64,000 nt of DNA from Oxalobacteraceae bacterium UBA6018 (GTDB lineage: Bacteria > Pseudomonadota > Gammaproteobacteria > Burkholderiales > Burkholderiaceae_D). The notes beneath the pieces are model-generated. The model worked only from the letters and a program-made list of their open reading frames with translations, was not told the DNA's origin and made no database searches. This document shows, one piece after another, positions 1-8,408 of the stretch. The DNA is taken from NCBI GenBank assembly GCA_002428015.1, contig DIZW01000124.1, forward strand, positions 500 to 64,499, written 5' to 3'. Within the stretch, counting starts at the first letter, position 1, and the number at the start of each line of letters is the position of its first letter. The position numbers and the translations under genes were made by a program.

Positions 1-806
1 ACCAGATCGCCAACCTGAGCACCGCCCAGGTGGCCGGTTTGACGACCCGCATGGTGGCCGCCCTGACCACCAGCCAGATCGCCACCGGCCTGACGACCGA
101 CCAGGTGGCGGTGCTGACCACGGCCGAACTGGCCGGCCTGACGACCACGCAAGTGTCGCAGGGCTTGACCACCGACCAGCTGTCCAACCTGACCACCAAC
201 CAGGTGGCCGGATTGACAACCCGCATGATCGCGGCGCTGACCACCAGCCAGATCGGCACCGGCCTGACCACCACCCAGGTGCAGGCGCTGACCACCACTG
301 AACTGGCGGGCATGACCACGCAGCAGATCGCGCAGGGCTTGACCACCGACCAGGTGGCCAGCCTGACCACGCTGCAGCTGGCGGGCCTGACCACCCGCGC
401 CGTGACCGCGCTGACGACCGACCAGATCGCCATCCTGTCGACCACCCAGGTCAGCAGCCTGACCACCCGCATGGTGGCCGCGCTGACGACCCAGCAGATC
501 TTCGCCGGCTTGACGACCGACCAGGCCGCCTCGCTCACCACGGTCGAACTGGCCGCGCTGACCACGGTGCAGATCTCGCAAGGCTTGTCGACCGACCAGA
601 TCGCCAACCTGACCACCAGCCAGGTGGCCGGACTGACGACCCGGGCGCTGAACTCGCTCACCACGACCCAGTTCAGCACGGGCCTGACGACCACGCAGAT
701 CCAGGCGCTGACCACGGCCCAGGTGGCGAGCCTGACCACGACCGAGGTCAAGGGCATGACGACCGATCAGATCCACTCGCTGACCACCACCCAGATCTCG
801 TATCTG
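1..806 (+). repeat. 24-bp coding tandem repeat with 174-bp super-period
   Basis: The DNA repeats with a basic period of 24 bp (occasionally 27 bp), encoding one LTTxQ octapeptide per unit. A higher-order period of 174 bp (58 residues) is seen from the recurring AGLTTRM block. The array continues beyond the left edge. Such an array can change copy number by recombination. Confidence 0.9.
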
Positions 807-1637
807 AACCTGGCCAGCCCGATCGTGCTCGACCTGAATGGCGACGGCGTCAAGACGCTGGGCATCGACAGCGGCGTGAACTTCGACGTGTACGGCAGCG
901 GCAACAAGGTGCAGACCGGCTGGGTCGCTTCCACCGACGGCCTGCTGGCGCTGGACCGCAACAACGACGGCGTCATCAACGACGGCGGCGAACTGTTCGG
1001 TACTGCCACCAAGCTGGCCGACGGCAGCAAGGCCGCCAACGGCTACGCCGCCCTGGCCCAGCTTGACAGCAACGGCGACGGCGCCATCACCAGCGCCGAC
1101 GCCGAGTTCAGCAAGCTGCGTGTGTGGGTCGACAGCAACAGCGACGGCGTCAGCCAGGCCGACGAGCTCAAGACGCTGGATCAGCTCAAGATCACCAGCG
1201 TCGGCTTGACGACCACCGCCGGCAGCACGAAGGACAACGGCAACTGGCTTGGCCTGGGCGGCAGCTTCCAGACCAGCGACGGCACCCAGCACGCCAGCGC
1301 CGACGTCTGGTTCCTGGCCGACAAGAACGCCAAGACGCCTGACCTGCGCGACAACGTGGGTGGGCTGGTGCAGGCGATGGCCAGCTTCGAGACCGCCCAA
1401 GAGGCCCTGGCGCAGCATGCCGGTGCCCTGCAGCCGGGCAACTCGCCACTGGCCCAGCCGGCGGCGGCGGCCCAGGCCGTGGCCGGTGTCGGTCGTCTGG
1501 TCGACGTGCTCAAGCAGTACGACGCCAACGGCAAGGCCCTGGCCTCGTCCGACCAGAGCGCGCCGGACAGCGAGGCGCTCAAGCTGAAGAGCCTGCATCA
1601 AGGCGGCAGCGGCTTCCTGGCCATGCCAACGAAGTAA
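1..1637 (+). CDS. LTTxQ-octapeptide repeat protein with C-terminal DxNxDG calcium-binding domain (5' partial)
   Basis: The reading frame is open from the left edge (codons in phase with base 3), so the true start lies outside the window. Up to about base 806 the protein is a regular array of 8-9 residue units of the form x-[AG]-L-T-T-x-Q-[IVL]. Seven units (8,8,9,8,8,9,8 residues) form a 58-residue super-repeat that starts AGLTTRM and recurs. From about base 811 a non-repetitive domain begins with LDLNGDGV, followed by further acidic loops (DRNNDGVIND, DSNGDGAIT, DSNSDGVS) that resemble EF-hand/dockerin calcium loops and occur in secreted RTX-type proteins. The C-terminus ends in a Gly/Ser-rich stretch without a membrane anchor. 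The same architecture recurs in the giant protein at 20550-26024, and a type I exporter pair lies in the same locus, so export by that system is inferred. An adhesin or surface-layer role is possible but not shown. Confidence 0.85.
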   Translation, partial: QIANLSTAQVAGLTTRMVAALTTSQIATGLTTDQVAVLTTAELAGLTTTQVSQGLTTDQLSNLTTNQVAGLTTRMIAALTTSQIGTGLTTTQVQALTTTELAGMTTQQIAQGLTTDQVASLTTLQLAGLTTRAVTALTTDQIAILSTTQVSSLTTRMVAALTTQQIFAGLTTDQAASLTTVELAALTTVQISQGLSTDQIANLTTSQVAGLTTRALNSLTTTQFSTGLTTTQIQALTTAQVASLTTTEVKGMTTDQIHSLTTTQISYLNLASPIVLDLNGDGVKTLGIDSGVNFDVYGSGNKVQTGWVASTDGLLALDRNNDGVINDGGELFGTATKLADGSKAANGYAALAQLDSNGDGAITSADAEFSKLRVWVDSNSDGVSQADELKTLDQLKITSVGLTTTAGSTKDNGNWLGLGGSFQTSDGTQHASADVWFLADKNAKTPDLRDNVGGLVQAMASFETAQEALAQHAGALQPGNSPLAQPAAAAQAVAGVGRLVDVLKQYDANGKALASSDQSAPDSEALKLKSLHQGGSGFLAMPTK

Positions 1638-1664
1638 GCAACACGCAGCAGCGGTAAGGCGAAC

Positions 1665-1738
1665 AGCGCCTTCCGCCGCACCCGCGGGCAGCTCGCCACA
1701 GGCTGCCCGCGGATGCGGTGGAAGGCGCTTCGCTTTTT
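1665..1738 (+). terminator. Rho-independent terminator after the first repeat protein
   Basis: A long near-perfect inverted repeat has arms AGCGCCTTCC...GGGCAGC and GCTGCCCGC...GGAAGGCGCT around the loop tcgccacag. It is followed by cgcttttt. It lies 28 bases after the stop codon and ends the first repeat-protein transcript before the GT41 gene. Confidence 0.85.
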
Positions 1739-1797
1739 GGGCACGCGATGATACGATTTCACCGCCGGCAACATCGCCCGTCTTTCCCAGGTAGACC

Positions 1798-3672
1798 ATG
1801 CAATCAATCAACGACAAGCTCATCGAGGCGATCACCTTCCAGAACCAGGGCAACGCGGACGACGCCACGCGCGTGTTCACCGATGTGCTCGCGTACGACC
1901 CGAACAACGCCGCCGCGCTGTACTCGCTGGCCCTGATCGCCCATCAGCGCGGCGACGCCGCCGGCGCCTTGGTGCTGATCGAACGCGGCGTGGCCGTCGC
2001 GCCCGTCTATCCGCCCATGCATTTCGTGCACGGCGCGATCCTGCAGGCCGCCGGCCGCAAGGAGGCCGCGCTGGCCGCCTACGACGAGGCCTTGCGCCTG
2101 CAGCCGGACTACACCGAGGTACTGATCAACAGCGGCGCGCTGCTGCGCGACATGCTGCGCCACCTGGAGGCCCTGGACCGCTTCAACCGGGTCCTGCTGA
2201 TCAACCCCGACCACGTGGGCGCGCTGGCCAACTGCGCCATCATGCTGACCGAATTCAAGCAGGGCGAGCAGGCCATCGCGCGCTTCGAGCGCCTGCTTCA
2301 GCTCGCGCCCGACTTCGACTACGGCCTGGGCCTGCTGTACTACGAGCAGCTGCACATCTGCGACTGGTCCAACAGCGCCATCCTGACGCCCCAGATCGTC
2401 GAAGGCATCCGTGCCGGCAAGCGCAGCTGCAAGACCCTGGCCCTGATGGCCGTCACCGACCAGGCCAGCGACCACCTGGCCGCGGCCGTCACCTTCGGCA
2501 TGCACATGTTCCCGCCGGCCCCCATCAAGCTGTGGAACGGCGAGCGCTACCGCCACCAGAAGATCCGCATCGCCTACGTCTCGCCTGACCTGCGCGAGCA
2601 CCCGGTGGGCCACCTGATGGCCGGCGTGTTCGAGCGCCACGACAAGAACCGCTTCGAGACCTACGCCATCTCGCTCGGCGTGGACGACGGCAGCCGCCTG
2701 CGCGCGCGCATGATCAAGGCCTTCGACCATTTCATCGACGTGCGCGGCATGGGCTCGCTGCAGATCGCCCAGCTGATGCGCGAGCACGAGATCGACGTGG
2801 CCATCGACCTGGCCGGCTACACCTCCGACTCGCGCACCGACGTGTTCTCGTTCCGCCCGGCGCCGGCCCAGGTGGGCTACCTCGGCTATCCCGGCACGCT
2901 CGGGGTGCCCTACATGGATTACATCCTGGCCGACCAGTACATCATCCCGCCGGACCACCAGCAGTACTTCACCGAGGAGGTGGTGTACCTGCCCGACACC
3001 TACCTGCCCACCGACGCCGGGGTGCAGATCTCCGAGCGCACCCCCACGCGGGCCGAATGCGGCCTGCCCGACCAGGGCATCGTGTTCTGCTCATTCAGCC
3101 ACGACTACAAGATTTCGCCGCCGCTGTTCGACGTCTGGATGCGCCTCCTGGCCAAGGTGCCGGGCAGCGTGCTGTGGCTGATGTCGCGGGTGGAGATATC
3201 GAAGCAGAACCTGCGCAAGGAGGCGCAGGCGCGCGGCATCGACCCGGACCGGCTGATCTTCGCCGAGCGCGTCAAGCACGTGGAGGACCACCTGGCGCGC
3301 TACCGCCAGGCCGACATCTTCCTCGACACCCATCCGTACAACGCCCACACCACAGCCGCCGACGCGCTCATGGCCGGGCTGCCGGTGGTGACCTACATGG
3401 GCGACGCCTTCCCGGCGCGGGTGGCCGGCAGCCTGCTGCACGCGATCGGGCTGACCGAATTGATCACCCACACCCTGGAGGACTACGAGGCGCTGGTGGT
3501 CAAGCTGGCCGGCGATCCGGACCAGCTCAAGGCCCTGCGCGAAAAACTGGCCGCCAACAAGCGCACCCACGCGCTGTTCGACACCGACCGCTTCGCCCAG
3601 AACCTGGAAGCGGTGTACAGCGCCATGTGGCGCCGCAGCGAACTTGGTGGAGTGAGGGACGCGCTCAGCTAA
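1798..3672 (+). CDS. TPR-GT41 family glycosyltransferase (OGT/SPINDLY-like)
   Basis: This 624-residue protein has tetratricopeptide repeats over about residues 1-175 (units ending in DPNNAAALY, LQPDYTEVL, INPDHVGAL). A GT41 catalytic region follows at about 250-610. GT41 landmarks visible are SPDLREHPVGHL with H268 at the place of the OGT HPTSHL histidine, DLAGYT at 338-342, APAQVGYLGYPGTLG at 355-369, and PYNAHTTAADALMAG at 513-527, matching the OGT nucleotide-sugar loop. GT41 enzymes transfer GlcNAc or hexose to protein Ser/Thr, or to Asn in the HMW1C branch, in the cytoplasm. The start ATG follows an AGG-containing leader. It lies between a Thr-rich repeat protein, in the same orientation, and a converging sugar operon. 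Its acceptor is therefore plausibly the LTT repeats, but this is inference. It could instead modify flagellin or another protein. Confidence 0.9.
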   Translation: MQSINDKLIEAITFQNQGNADDATRVFTDVLAYDPNNAAALYSLALIAHQRGDAAGALVLIERGVAVAPVYPPMHFVHGAILQAAGRKEAALAAYDEALRLQPDYTEVLINSGALLRDMLRHLEALDRFNRVLLINPDHVGALANCAIMLTEFKQGEQAIARFERLLQLAPDFDYGLGLLYYEQLHICDWSNSAILTPQIVEGIRAGKRSCKTLALMAVTDQASDHLAAAVTFGMHMFPPAPIKLWNGERYRHQKIRIAYVSPDLREHPVGHLMAGVFERHDKNRFETYAISLGVDDGSRLRARMIKAFDHFIDVRGMGSLQIAQLMREHEIDVAIDLAGYTSDSRTDVFSFRPAPAQVGYLGYPGTLGVPYMDYILADQYIIPPDHQQYFTEEVVYLPDTYLPTDAGVQISERTPTRAECGLPDQGIVFCSFSHDYKISPPLFDVWMRLLAKVPGSVLWLMSRVEISKQNLRKEAQARGIDPDRLIFAERVKHVEDHLARYRQADIFLDTHPYNAHTTAADALMAGLPVVTYMGDAFPARVAGSLLHAIGLTELITHTLEDYEALVVKLAGDPDQLKALREKLAANKRTHALFDTDRFAQNLEAVYSAMWRRSELGGVRDALS

Positions 3673-3762
3673 GCGCGGTGGAGAGGCAAGCGCGCCGGCG
3701 AACGCGGCGCGCGAAGATGGCGCGCCCGCGGATCGGGGGCGCGCCCATGCCGGCAGGCGGCC

Positions 3763-4704
3763 TTACAGCGTCTTGAGGGTCTTCTTGAAGTAGGCGACGG
3801 TCTCCTTCAGGCCGTCCTCCAGCCCCACCTTCGGGGTCCAGCCCAGGTGTTCCTTCGCCTCGCTGATGTCCGGCTGGCGGCGGCGCGGATCGTCCTGCGG
3901 CAGCGGCTGGAACACCAGCTTCGAGCGCGAGCCGGTCAGGGTGAGGATCTTCTCGGCCAGCTCGCGCATCGTCACCTCGCCGGGATTGCCCATGTTGATC
4001 GGGCCGGTGACGGCCGGGCCGGTGCCCATCATGGCCAGCATGCCGTCGATCAGGTCGTCCACGTAGCAGAAGCTGCGCGTCTGCTGGCCGTCGCCGTACA
4101 GGGTGATGTCCTGGCCCTGCAGCGCCTGCACGATGAAGTTGCTGACCACGCGGCCGTCGTTGGGGTGCATGCGCGGACCGTAGGTGTTGAAGATGCGGAT
4201 CACCTTGATGGCCAGCTTGTGCTGGCGCCAGTAGTCGAAGAACAGGGTCTCGGCGCAGCGCTTGCCCTCGTCGTAGCAGGAGCGGATGCCGATCGGGTTC
4301 ACCCGCCCCCAGTAGTCCTCGGTCTGGGGATGGATCTCCGGGTCGCCGTAGACTTCGCTGGTGGACGCCTGCAGGATCTTGGCCTTGACCCGCTTGGCCA
4401 GGCCCAGCATGTTGATGGCGCCGTGCACGCTGGTCTTGGTGGTCTGCACCGGGTCGTGCTGGTAGTGCACCGGGCTGGCCGGGCAGGCCAGGTTGTAGAT
4501 CTGGTCCACTTCCACGTACAGCGGGAACGTCACGTCGTGGCGCATCAGCTCGAAGGTCGGGGTGCCGATCAGGTGGGCGATGTTGACCTTGCTGCCGGTG
4601 AAGAAGTTGTCGACGCAGATGACGTCGGCGCCGCTGGCGACCAGGCGGTCGCACAAGTGGCTGCCCAGAAATCCGGCGCCGCCGGTCACGAGAATTTTAT
4701 CCAT
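3763..4704 (-). CDS. UDP-glucuronate decarboxylase (UDP-xylose synthase), SDR family
   Basis: This 313-residue extended SDR enzyme converts UDP-glucuronate to UDP-xylose using bound NAD. The N-terminus carries the Rossmann motif GGAGFLGSHL and VDNFFTG. The UXS signature HDVTFPLYVEVD...LACPASP is present, with the catalytic S-T-S (STSEVYGD) and YxxxK (YDEGKR). The start at 4704 (MDKILVTGG) is preceded by AGGGAA. An upstream in-frame ATG would add 42 residues of low similarity to the family and is rejected. It is the last gene of the long minus-strand operon and converges on the GT41 gene. UDP-xylose, or UDP-arabinose made from it, is a possible donor for the neighbouring transferases. Confidence 0.92.
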   Translation of the reverse strand: MDKILVTGGAGFLGSHLCDRLVASGADVICVDNFFTGSKVNIAHLIGTPTFELMRHDVTFPLYVEVDQIYNLACPASPVHYQHDPVQTTKTSVHGAINMLGLAKRVKAKILQASTSEVYGDPEIHPQTEDYWGRVNPIGIRSCYDEGKRCAETLFFDYWRQHKLAIKVIRIFNTYGPRMHPNDGRVVSNFIVQALQGQDITLYGDGQQTRSFCYVDDLIDGMLAMMGTGPAVTGPINMGNPGEVTMRELAEKILTLTGSRSKLVFQPLPQDDPRRRQPDISEAKEHLGWTPKVGLEDGLKETVAYFKKTLKTL

Positions 4705-4766
4705 GGCGTTCCCTGCTTTCTTGTAAGTGTTCTGCTGATAAAGAGTGTGCTGATTGTGCTGCCGTG

Positions 4767-5513
4767 TCAACCCAGCGGTAGGTCGCCCGGCAGGTGGGCG
4801 CGCCAGAAGTCCGGCTCGCTCTTCCACCACGCGTGCGTGCCCATCGGTAAACGCCCGCCGTTGACGGCGTAGTACAGGGAGGGCCGCACTTCCATCGAGA
4901 AGCGCGAGGCCGTGATTTCATTGGGTACCACGAAGTCGTTCGACAGCGAGCCCATCACGGCGAAGAACAAGTCCTCGCTCGAGCCGGTCTGGACAAACAC
5001 GTCCAGGATCACCGGAAACTCGCGCAGCAGGGCCAGGGTCTTGTCGATGCGCCGCAGGCACAGTCCGCCGTTGCCGACCGACACCCGCACCCGCTTGCCG
5101 TTGGCGCCCTCGTACACGCCGGCGTTGACGAACAATTCATAGCCGTCCGGCCAGGGCGCGCCCACGTAGTCGAAGGGCTGGGCGCACCAGAAGTCGAGTT
5201 CGTCGCGCAGGACGATGGCGTCGGTCTGGCAGATCAGCATGAAGTCGTAGTCGCGCCAGCCCTCGTAGAAATCGGTGCTCAGCAGCAGGCGGCTGTAGCC
5301 GGGGATCGAGGCGAAGCACTGCTTCGGATAGGCGCGGTAGGCCACGTCGCCGTAGCGCGCGCGGTAGAAGGCCAGGTCCAGCCCCTCGGGGCCGATGAAT
5401 ACCACCTCGCGACCCTTGAGGGCGGCCATCGACAGGTCCAGCGAATAGGTTTCCAGGGCGTTGAGCGCGGTCTGATACACCGGCACCAGCACCACCACGC
5501 GCTTGTCCATCAT
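4767..5513 (-). CDS. DUF5672-like putative glycosyltransferase
   Basis: This 248-residue protein begins MMDKRVVVLVPVYQ. It contains VVFIGPEGLDL, an internal FMLICQTDAIVL segment resembling the DxD-type metal/sugar site region of GT-A enzymes, and FDYVGAPWPDGYE, a motif of the DUF5672 family. DUF5672 proteins sit in polysaccharide gene clusters and are regarded as glycosyltransferases; the substrate is unknown. The start at 5513 overlaps the upstream stop as ATGA, showing translational coupling in the operon. Confidence 0.75.
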   Translation of the reverse strand: MMDKRVVVLVPVYQTALNALETYSLDLSMAALKGREVVFIGPEGLDLAFYRARYGDVAYRAYPKQCFASIPGYSRLLLSTDFYEGWRDYDFMLICQTDAIVLRDELDFWCAQPFDYVGAPWPDGYELFVNAGVYEGANGKRVRVSVGNGGLCLRRIDKTLALLREFPVILDVFVQTGSSEDLFFAVMGSLSNDFVVPNEITASRFSMEVRPSLYYAVNGGRLPMGTHAWWKSEPDFWRAHLPGDLPLG

Positions 5514-6613
5514 GCCCCCGGCAGCGCAATGCCGAACACCTCGCGCACGGCGGCCAGCATCTGGCGCACGCGGGTGTCGCCGTGGTGCTGCTCGAGCGCG
5601 TAGCGGTGGCGCGCGGCGATCTGTTCGGCGCCGCCGGCGTCGAACAGGGCGTTGCCGCGCGCGATCAGCGCGCCCGGCTCGACGATGTCCATGGGACCGT
5701 AGAACAGGATGTGCTCGCGCGGGATGGTGGCCACGCAGGGCAGCAGGCGCATCGACTCCGGCACCACCGGGATGCCGCCCGTGGCCAGGGCGTCGAAGAT
5801 GCGGATCGGCACGTCGTTGAGCACCGGGACGATCCAGTGCAGCTTGTGCGAATACCATTCCTGGGCGCGGTCGTCGCGGCTGCGGTTGTGGAAGTTACGG
5901 TCCGAAAAACCGATCGAGGCGATGCTCTGCGACAGGGTCGACACCACCCGCATGCGGAAGGCGAACTGGCCGTAGGGGATGTGCTTGCCGAGCGGGTCGT
6001 TGGAGCGGGCCGTGGCCAGCATGGCGCCCAGCTTGTCGGCCAGGTAGCTGCGCGGCCACTGCACCGTGGCGCAGTACACGGGGCCGCAGGTGAGCCAGTT
6101 GTAGCGGCTGAGCAGGTACAGGTTCTCGTGGTGGGCCGGCGCGTACAGGTCCGAGTGGGCCGCCAGGAAGGTCGACAGGTCGAGCCAGTGGTGGTTGTCC
6201 CAGTCCCAGGCGATGAACACGGTGGTGTCGCAGGCGCCGTAGAACAGCGAGAACGGGTTCGGCTCGACCTGGGCGGCCAGGTCGTTGTTGTTGCTGATGA
6301 CGATGCAGTCGGCCAGCAGGGCGCGCTTGGCGGCGTTGGCGTGCAGGTCGGGCTCGGAGAAGAAGTCCTTGTCCAGCACGCCGGTCTCGACGCCGGGCAG
6401 GGAGAAGGCGAAGCCGCCCAGGTTGTTGCTGAACCAGATCTTGCGCACCGGCGTGGTGGAAAAATGCTGGCGCAGCGCCTTGACCCGGCTGTCCTTGGCC
6501 GCGGCCAGGTGGAAGAAGCCTTCGGCCTGGGTGGCCTCGATCAGCTCGGCCATCTGGGTGGGCGCCAGGTTGCGCCGCGGCAGGCTGTAATAGGTTCCAC
6601 TTACCAAATTCAT
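5510..6613 (-). CDS. Putative glycosyltransferase of GT1-type C-terminal domain
   Basis: This 367-residue cytoplasmic protein starts MNLVSGTYYSLP after a GGAG ribosome-binding site. The C-terminal part contains IRIFDALATGGIPVVPES, the E-x7-E-like loop region of GT-B glycosyltransferases, followed by a capping helix rich in HRYALEQHH. The middle (FYGACDTTVFIAWDWDNHHW) is not family-diagnostic to me. It sits inside the glycan operon with only 17 bases between it and the methyltransferase upstream. A transferase role is inferred from the C-terminal motif and context; donor and acceptor are unknown. Confidence 0.6.
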   Translation of the reverse strand: MNLVSGTYYSLPRRNLAPTQMAELIEATQAEGFFHLAAAKDSRVKALRQHFSTTPVRKIWFSNNLGGFAFSLPGVETGVLDKDFFSEPDLHANAAKRALLADCIVISNNNDLAAQVEPNPFSLFYGACDTTVFIAWDWDNHHWLDLSTFLAAHSDLYAPAHHENLYLLSRYNWLTCGPVYCATVQWPRSYLADKLGAMLATARSNDPLGKHIPYGQFAFRMRVVSTLSQSIASIGFSDRNFHNRSRDDRAQEWYSHKLHWIVPVLNDVPIRIFDALATGGIPVVPESMRLLPCVATIPREHILFYGPMDIVEPGALIARGNALFDAGGAEQIAARHRYALEQHHGDTRVRQMLAAVREVFGIALPGA

Positions 6614-6630
6614 GCGATTCTCCGGTTGGC

Positions 6631-7203
6631 TCACGCCGCGAAAGGCGGCAGCACTTTGACGTTCATATGGCCGCGCAGCAGCGCGACGTGGTAGCGGTGC
6701 ACGCAGTTCATCTGGGCGAACCCGGTCTGGGCGTAGAACACCACGTCGAACCGGTCGCTCAGGTCGCGCAGCTCGAACGAGGCGCGGTGGCGGTCGAAGG
6801 CGCTGGTGTCGGCCGCCTGCGGGTGGGCCGAGGGCCACACCAGCAGCATGTAGTCGGCGCGGTACAGGGCGAAGTTAATGATCGACATCACGTCCGACAG
6901 CAGGAAGTGCTCGATCACGTCGAGCGCGACGATGACGTCGTAGTTCTCGTCGAAGCCCTCGCGGAAGTACGCCATGATGTCGGCGTCGACCACGTCCTCA
7001 TAGCCGCGCGCGCGCAGCTGCGGCAGGTCTTCGTCGGAGAAAATCTTCTGCACCGCCTTGAGCGACACCGGCACGTTGCGCTGCTGCAGCATCTCGCCGA
7101 ACTTGCCGCGCCCGCAGCCCAGTTCGAGCACGCGCTGCGGGTTGATCATCGCCACCAGCTGGCGGATGCAGGGGTCGAAGGCGTTGGCGGAACTTCCTAG
7201 CAT
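6631..7203 (-). CDS. Class I SAM-dependent methyltransferase
   Basis: This 190-residue protein carries the SAM-binding motif VLELGCGRGKFGEML and a post-I acidic region. The motif VIVALDVIEHFL is typical of small-molecule or sugar methyltransferases. It overlaps the upstream gene by 7 bases and is part of the operon. It may O-methylate a sugar residue of the glycan; the precise target cannot be read from the sequence. Confidence 0.8.
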   Translation of the reverse strand: MLGSSANAFDPCIRQLVAMINPQRVLELGCGRGKFGEMLQQRNVPVSLKAVQKIFSDEDLPQLRARGYEDVVDADIMAYFREGFDENYDVIVALDVIEHFLLSDVMSIINFALYRADYMLLVWPSAHPQAADTSAFDRHRASFELRDLSDRFDVVFYAQTGFAQMNCVHRYHVALLRGHMNVKVLPPFAA

Positions 7204-8195
7204 GGTGATCCTTCATGGGGTGGGGCCGCGGCGCGTAGCGAGCGGTCATAAGCTTCAAGGAAGGCGAGGCGAAATTCATCGCTCCCGCCCTGGTTGCGGT
7301 AATCGTGCACCAGGCTGAATTTGCCCAGGTCGAAGTGCTGTTCGAGCGCGGCGCGGCGGCGCGTGTACAACGCCTTGTTGGGGTCGAGCACCCAATACTT
7401 CCACGGCTTGAAGCTGCCGACGAACTTGAAGAACAGGCAGTCGCGGGTGGCGCTCTCGGGCAGCGGCGCGGCCTCGCCCAGCAGCACGTCCAGGCCGAGA
7501 AAGGGGGTGGTGCGGCGCGCGGCGCCGGGCAGGGCCAGCAGTTCGTGGGGCTGGGCCGTCAGGCAGATCAGCTCCTGCTCGGCGTACTCGAGGCGGGTGC
7601 GCAGGATCTCGTAGTGGGCCAGGAAGCGCTCGCTCCACAGGCTGCGCTGGTAGCGCGCCGTGTGAAACAGCAGCACGTTTCCAGCGGGATAAAGCGTGTG
7701 GGCGGGCAGCAGGGCCAGCGCGTGCGGTATCAAATCCACGTTCTCGACGCAGTGGGCGCCCACCACCCAGCCTTCTTCCAGCGCGCCGTCCGCCTGGCAA
7801 TAGCGCGCGTCGAGCTCGCGCACAAAGGCGTGGAATTCGTCGCCCGGCAACAGGCCGGCGTCGATATTGAGCAGGTAGGGTTCATCGGCCAGCATCGACG
7901 GCAGCAGCGCCTTGTACACGATGGCGTTGCTGAAATGGTCGGCCGAAAACGGCGCGATGGTGTTTTGCACCTTGATCGCGCAAAACCATTCGGTCTCGCC
8001 GTTGAAGTGGATGCAGAACTTGTGCACGATGGCCGCCGCGTCCGCGTTGGCCTTGGCGCTCCCGGGGCCTGACGCTTCCAGCAATACCAGATACACCCGG
8101 TGCAGCACGTCGTCCATGCCGCGCAATTCGTGGGCGGTCAGCAGCGCCGCCTCGAGGTAGGCGGGGTCGAACAGGATGCTGGCCGCGATCGTCAT
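7197..8195 (-). CDS. GT8-like putative glycosyltransferase (paralogue 1)
   Basis: This 332-residue protein starts MTIAASILFD. It contains YLLNIDAGLLPG, in the position of a DxD-type motif, GNVLLFHTARYQ, and FKFVGSFKPWKYWVLDPNK near the C-terminus. The GxxKPW pattern is characteristic of GT8 glycosyltransferases. It is a clear paralogue of the next gene upstream (8409-9365), sharing the start, the NIDAG motif and the KPWKYWVLDPNKAL block. Assignment to GT8 is by motif only. The acceptor is unknown. Confidence 0.65.
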   Translation of the reverse strand: MTIAASILFDPAYLEAALLTAHELRGMDDVLHRVYLVLLEASGPGSAKANADAAAIVHKFCIHFNGETEWFCAIKVQNTIAPFSADHFSNAIVYKALLPSMLADEPYLLNIDAGLLPGDEFHAFVRELDARYCQADGALEEGWVVGAHCVENVDLIPHALALLPAHTLYPAGNVLLFHTARYQRSLWSERFLAHYEILRTRLEYAEQELICLTAQPHELLALPGAARRTTPFLGLDVLLGEAAPLPESATRDCLFFKFVGSFKPWKYWVLDPNKALYTRRRAALEQHFDLGKFSLVHDYRNQGGSDEFRLAFLEAYDRSLRAAAPPHEGSPC

Positions 8196-8408
8196 GGGCT
8201 GGCGGGGTGCTGCACGTTGTTGCCGGAATTACTCACGTGATCATCCTTGCTGGGTCGGGCGAATATGCGGCACAGTGTGCGCCCTGGGCGGCCCGTTCAT
8301 AGCGCCGAGCAGGGGCGGGAAGCGGTCCCTCTTTGGCAAATCGCGCGGCGTCGCGCCTGCGGCAACGTCGCCGATTATACCAAGGCTGCCTATGGGAAAG
8401 TTCATGAT

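Noticed and set aside
1..806. A CRISPR array, because of regular short repeats
   Set aside because: Units are contiguous with no unique spacers and keep an open reading frame; they encode protein repeats.
8196..8408. A small gene between the two GT8-like genes
   Set aside because: Frames there are shadows of neighbours without start signals; nothing conserved is visible.
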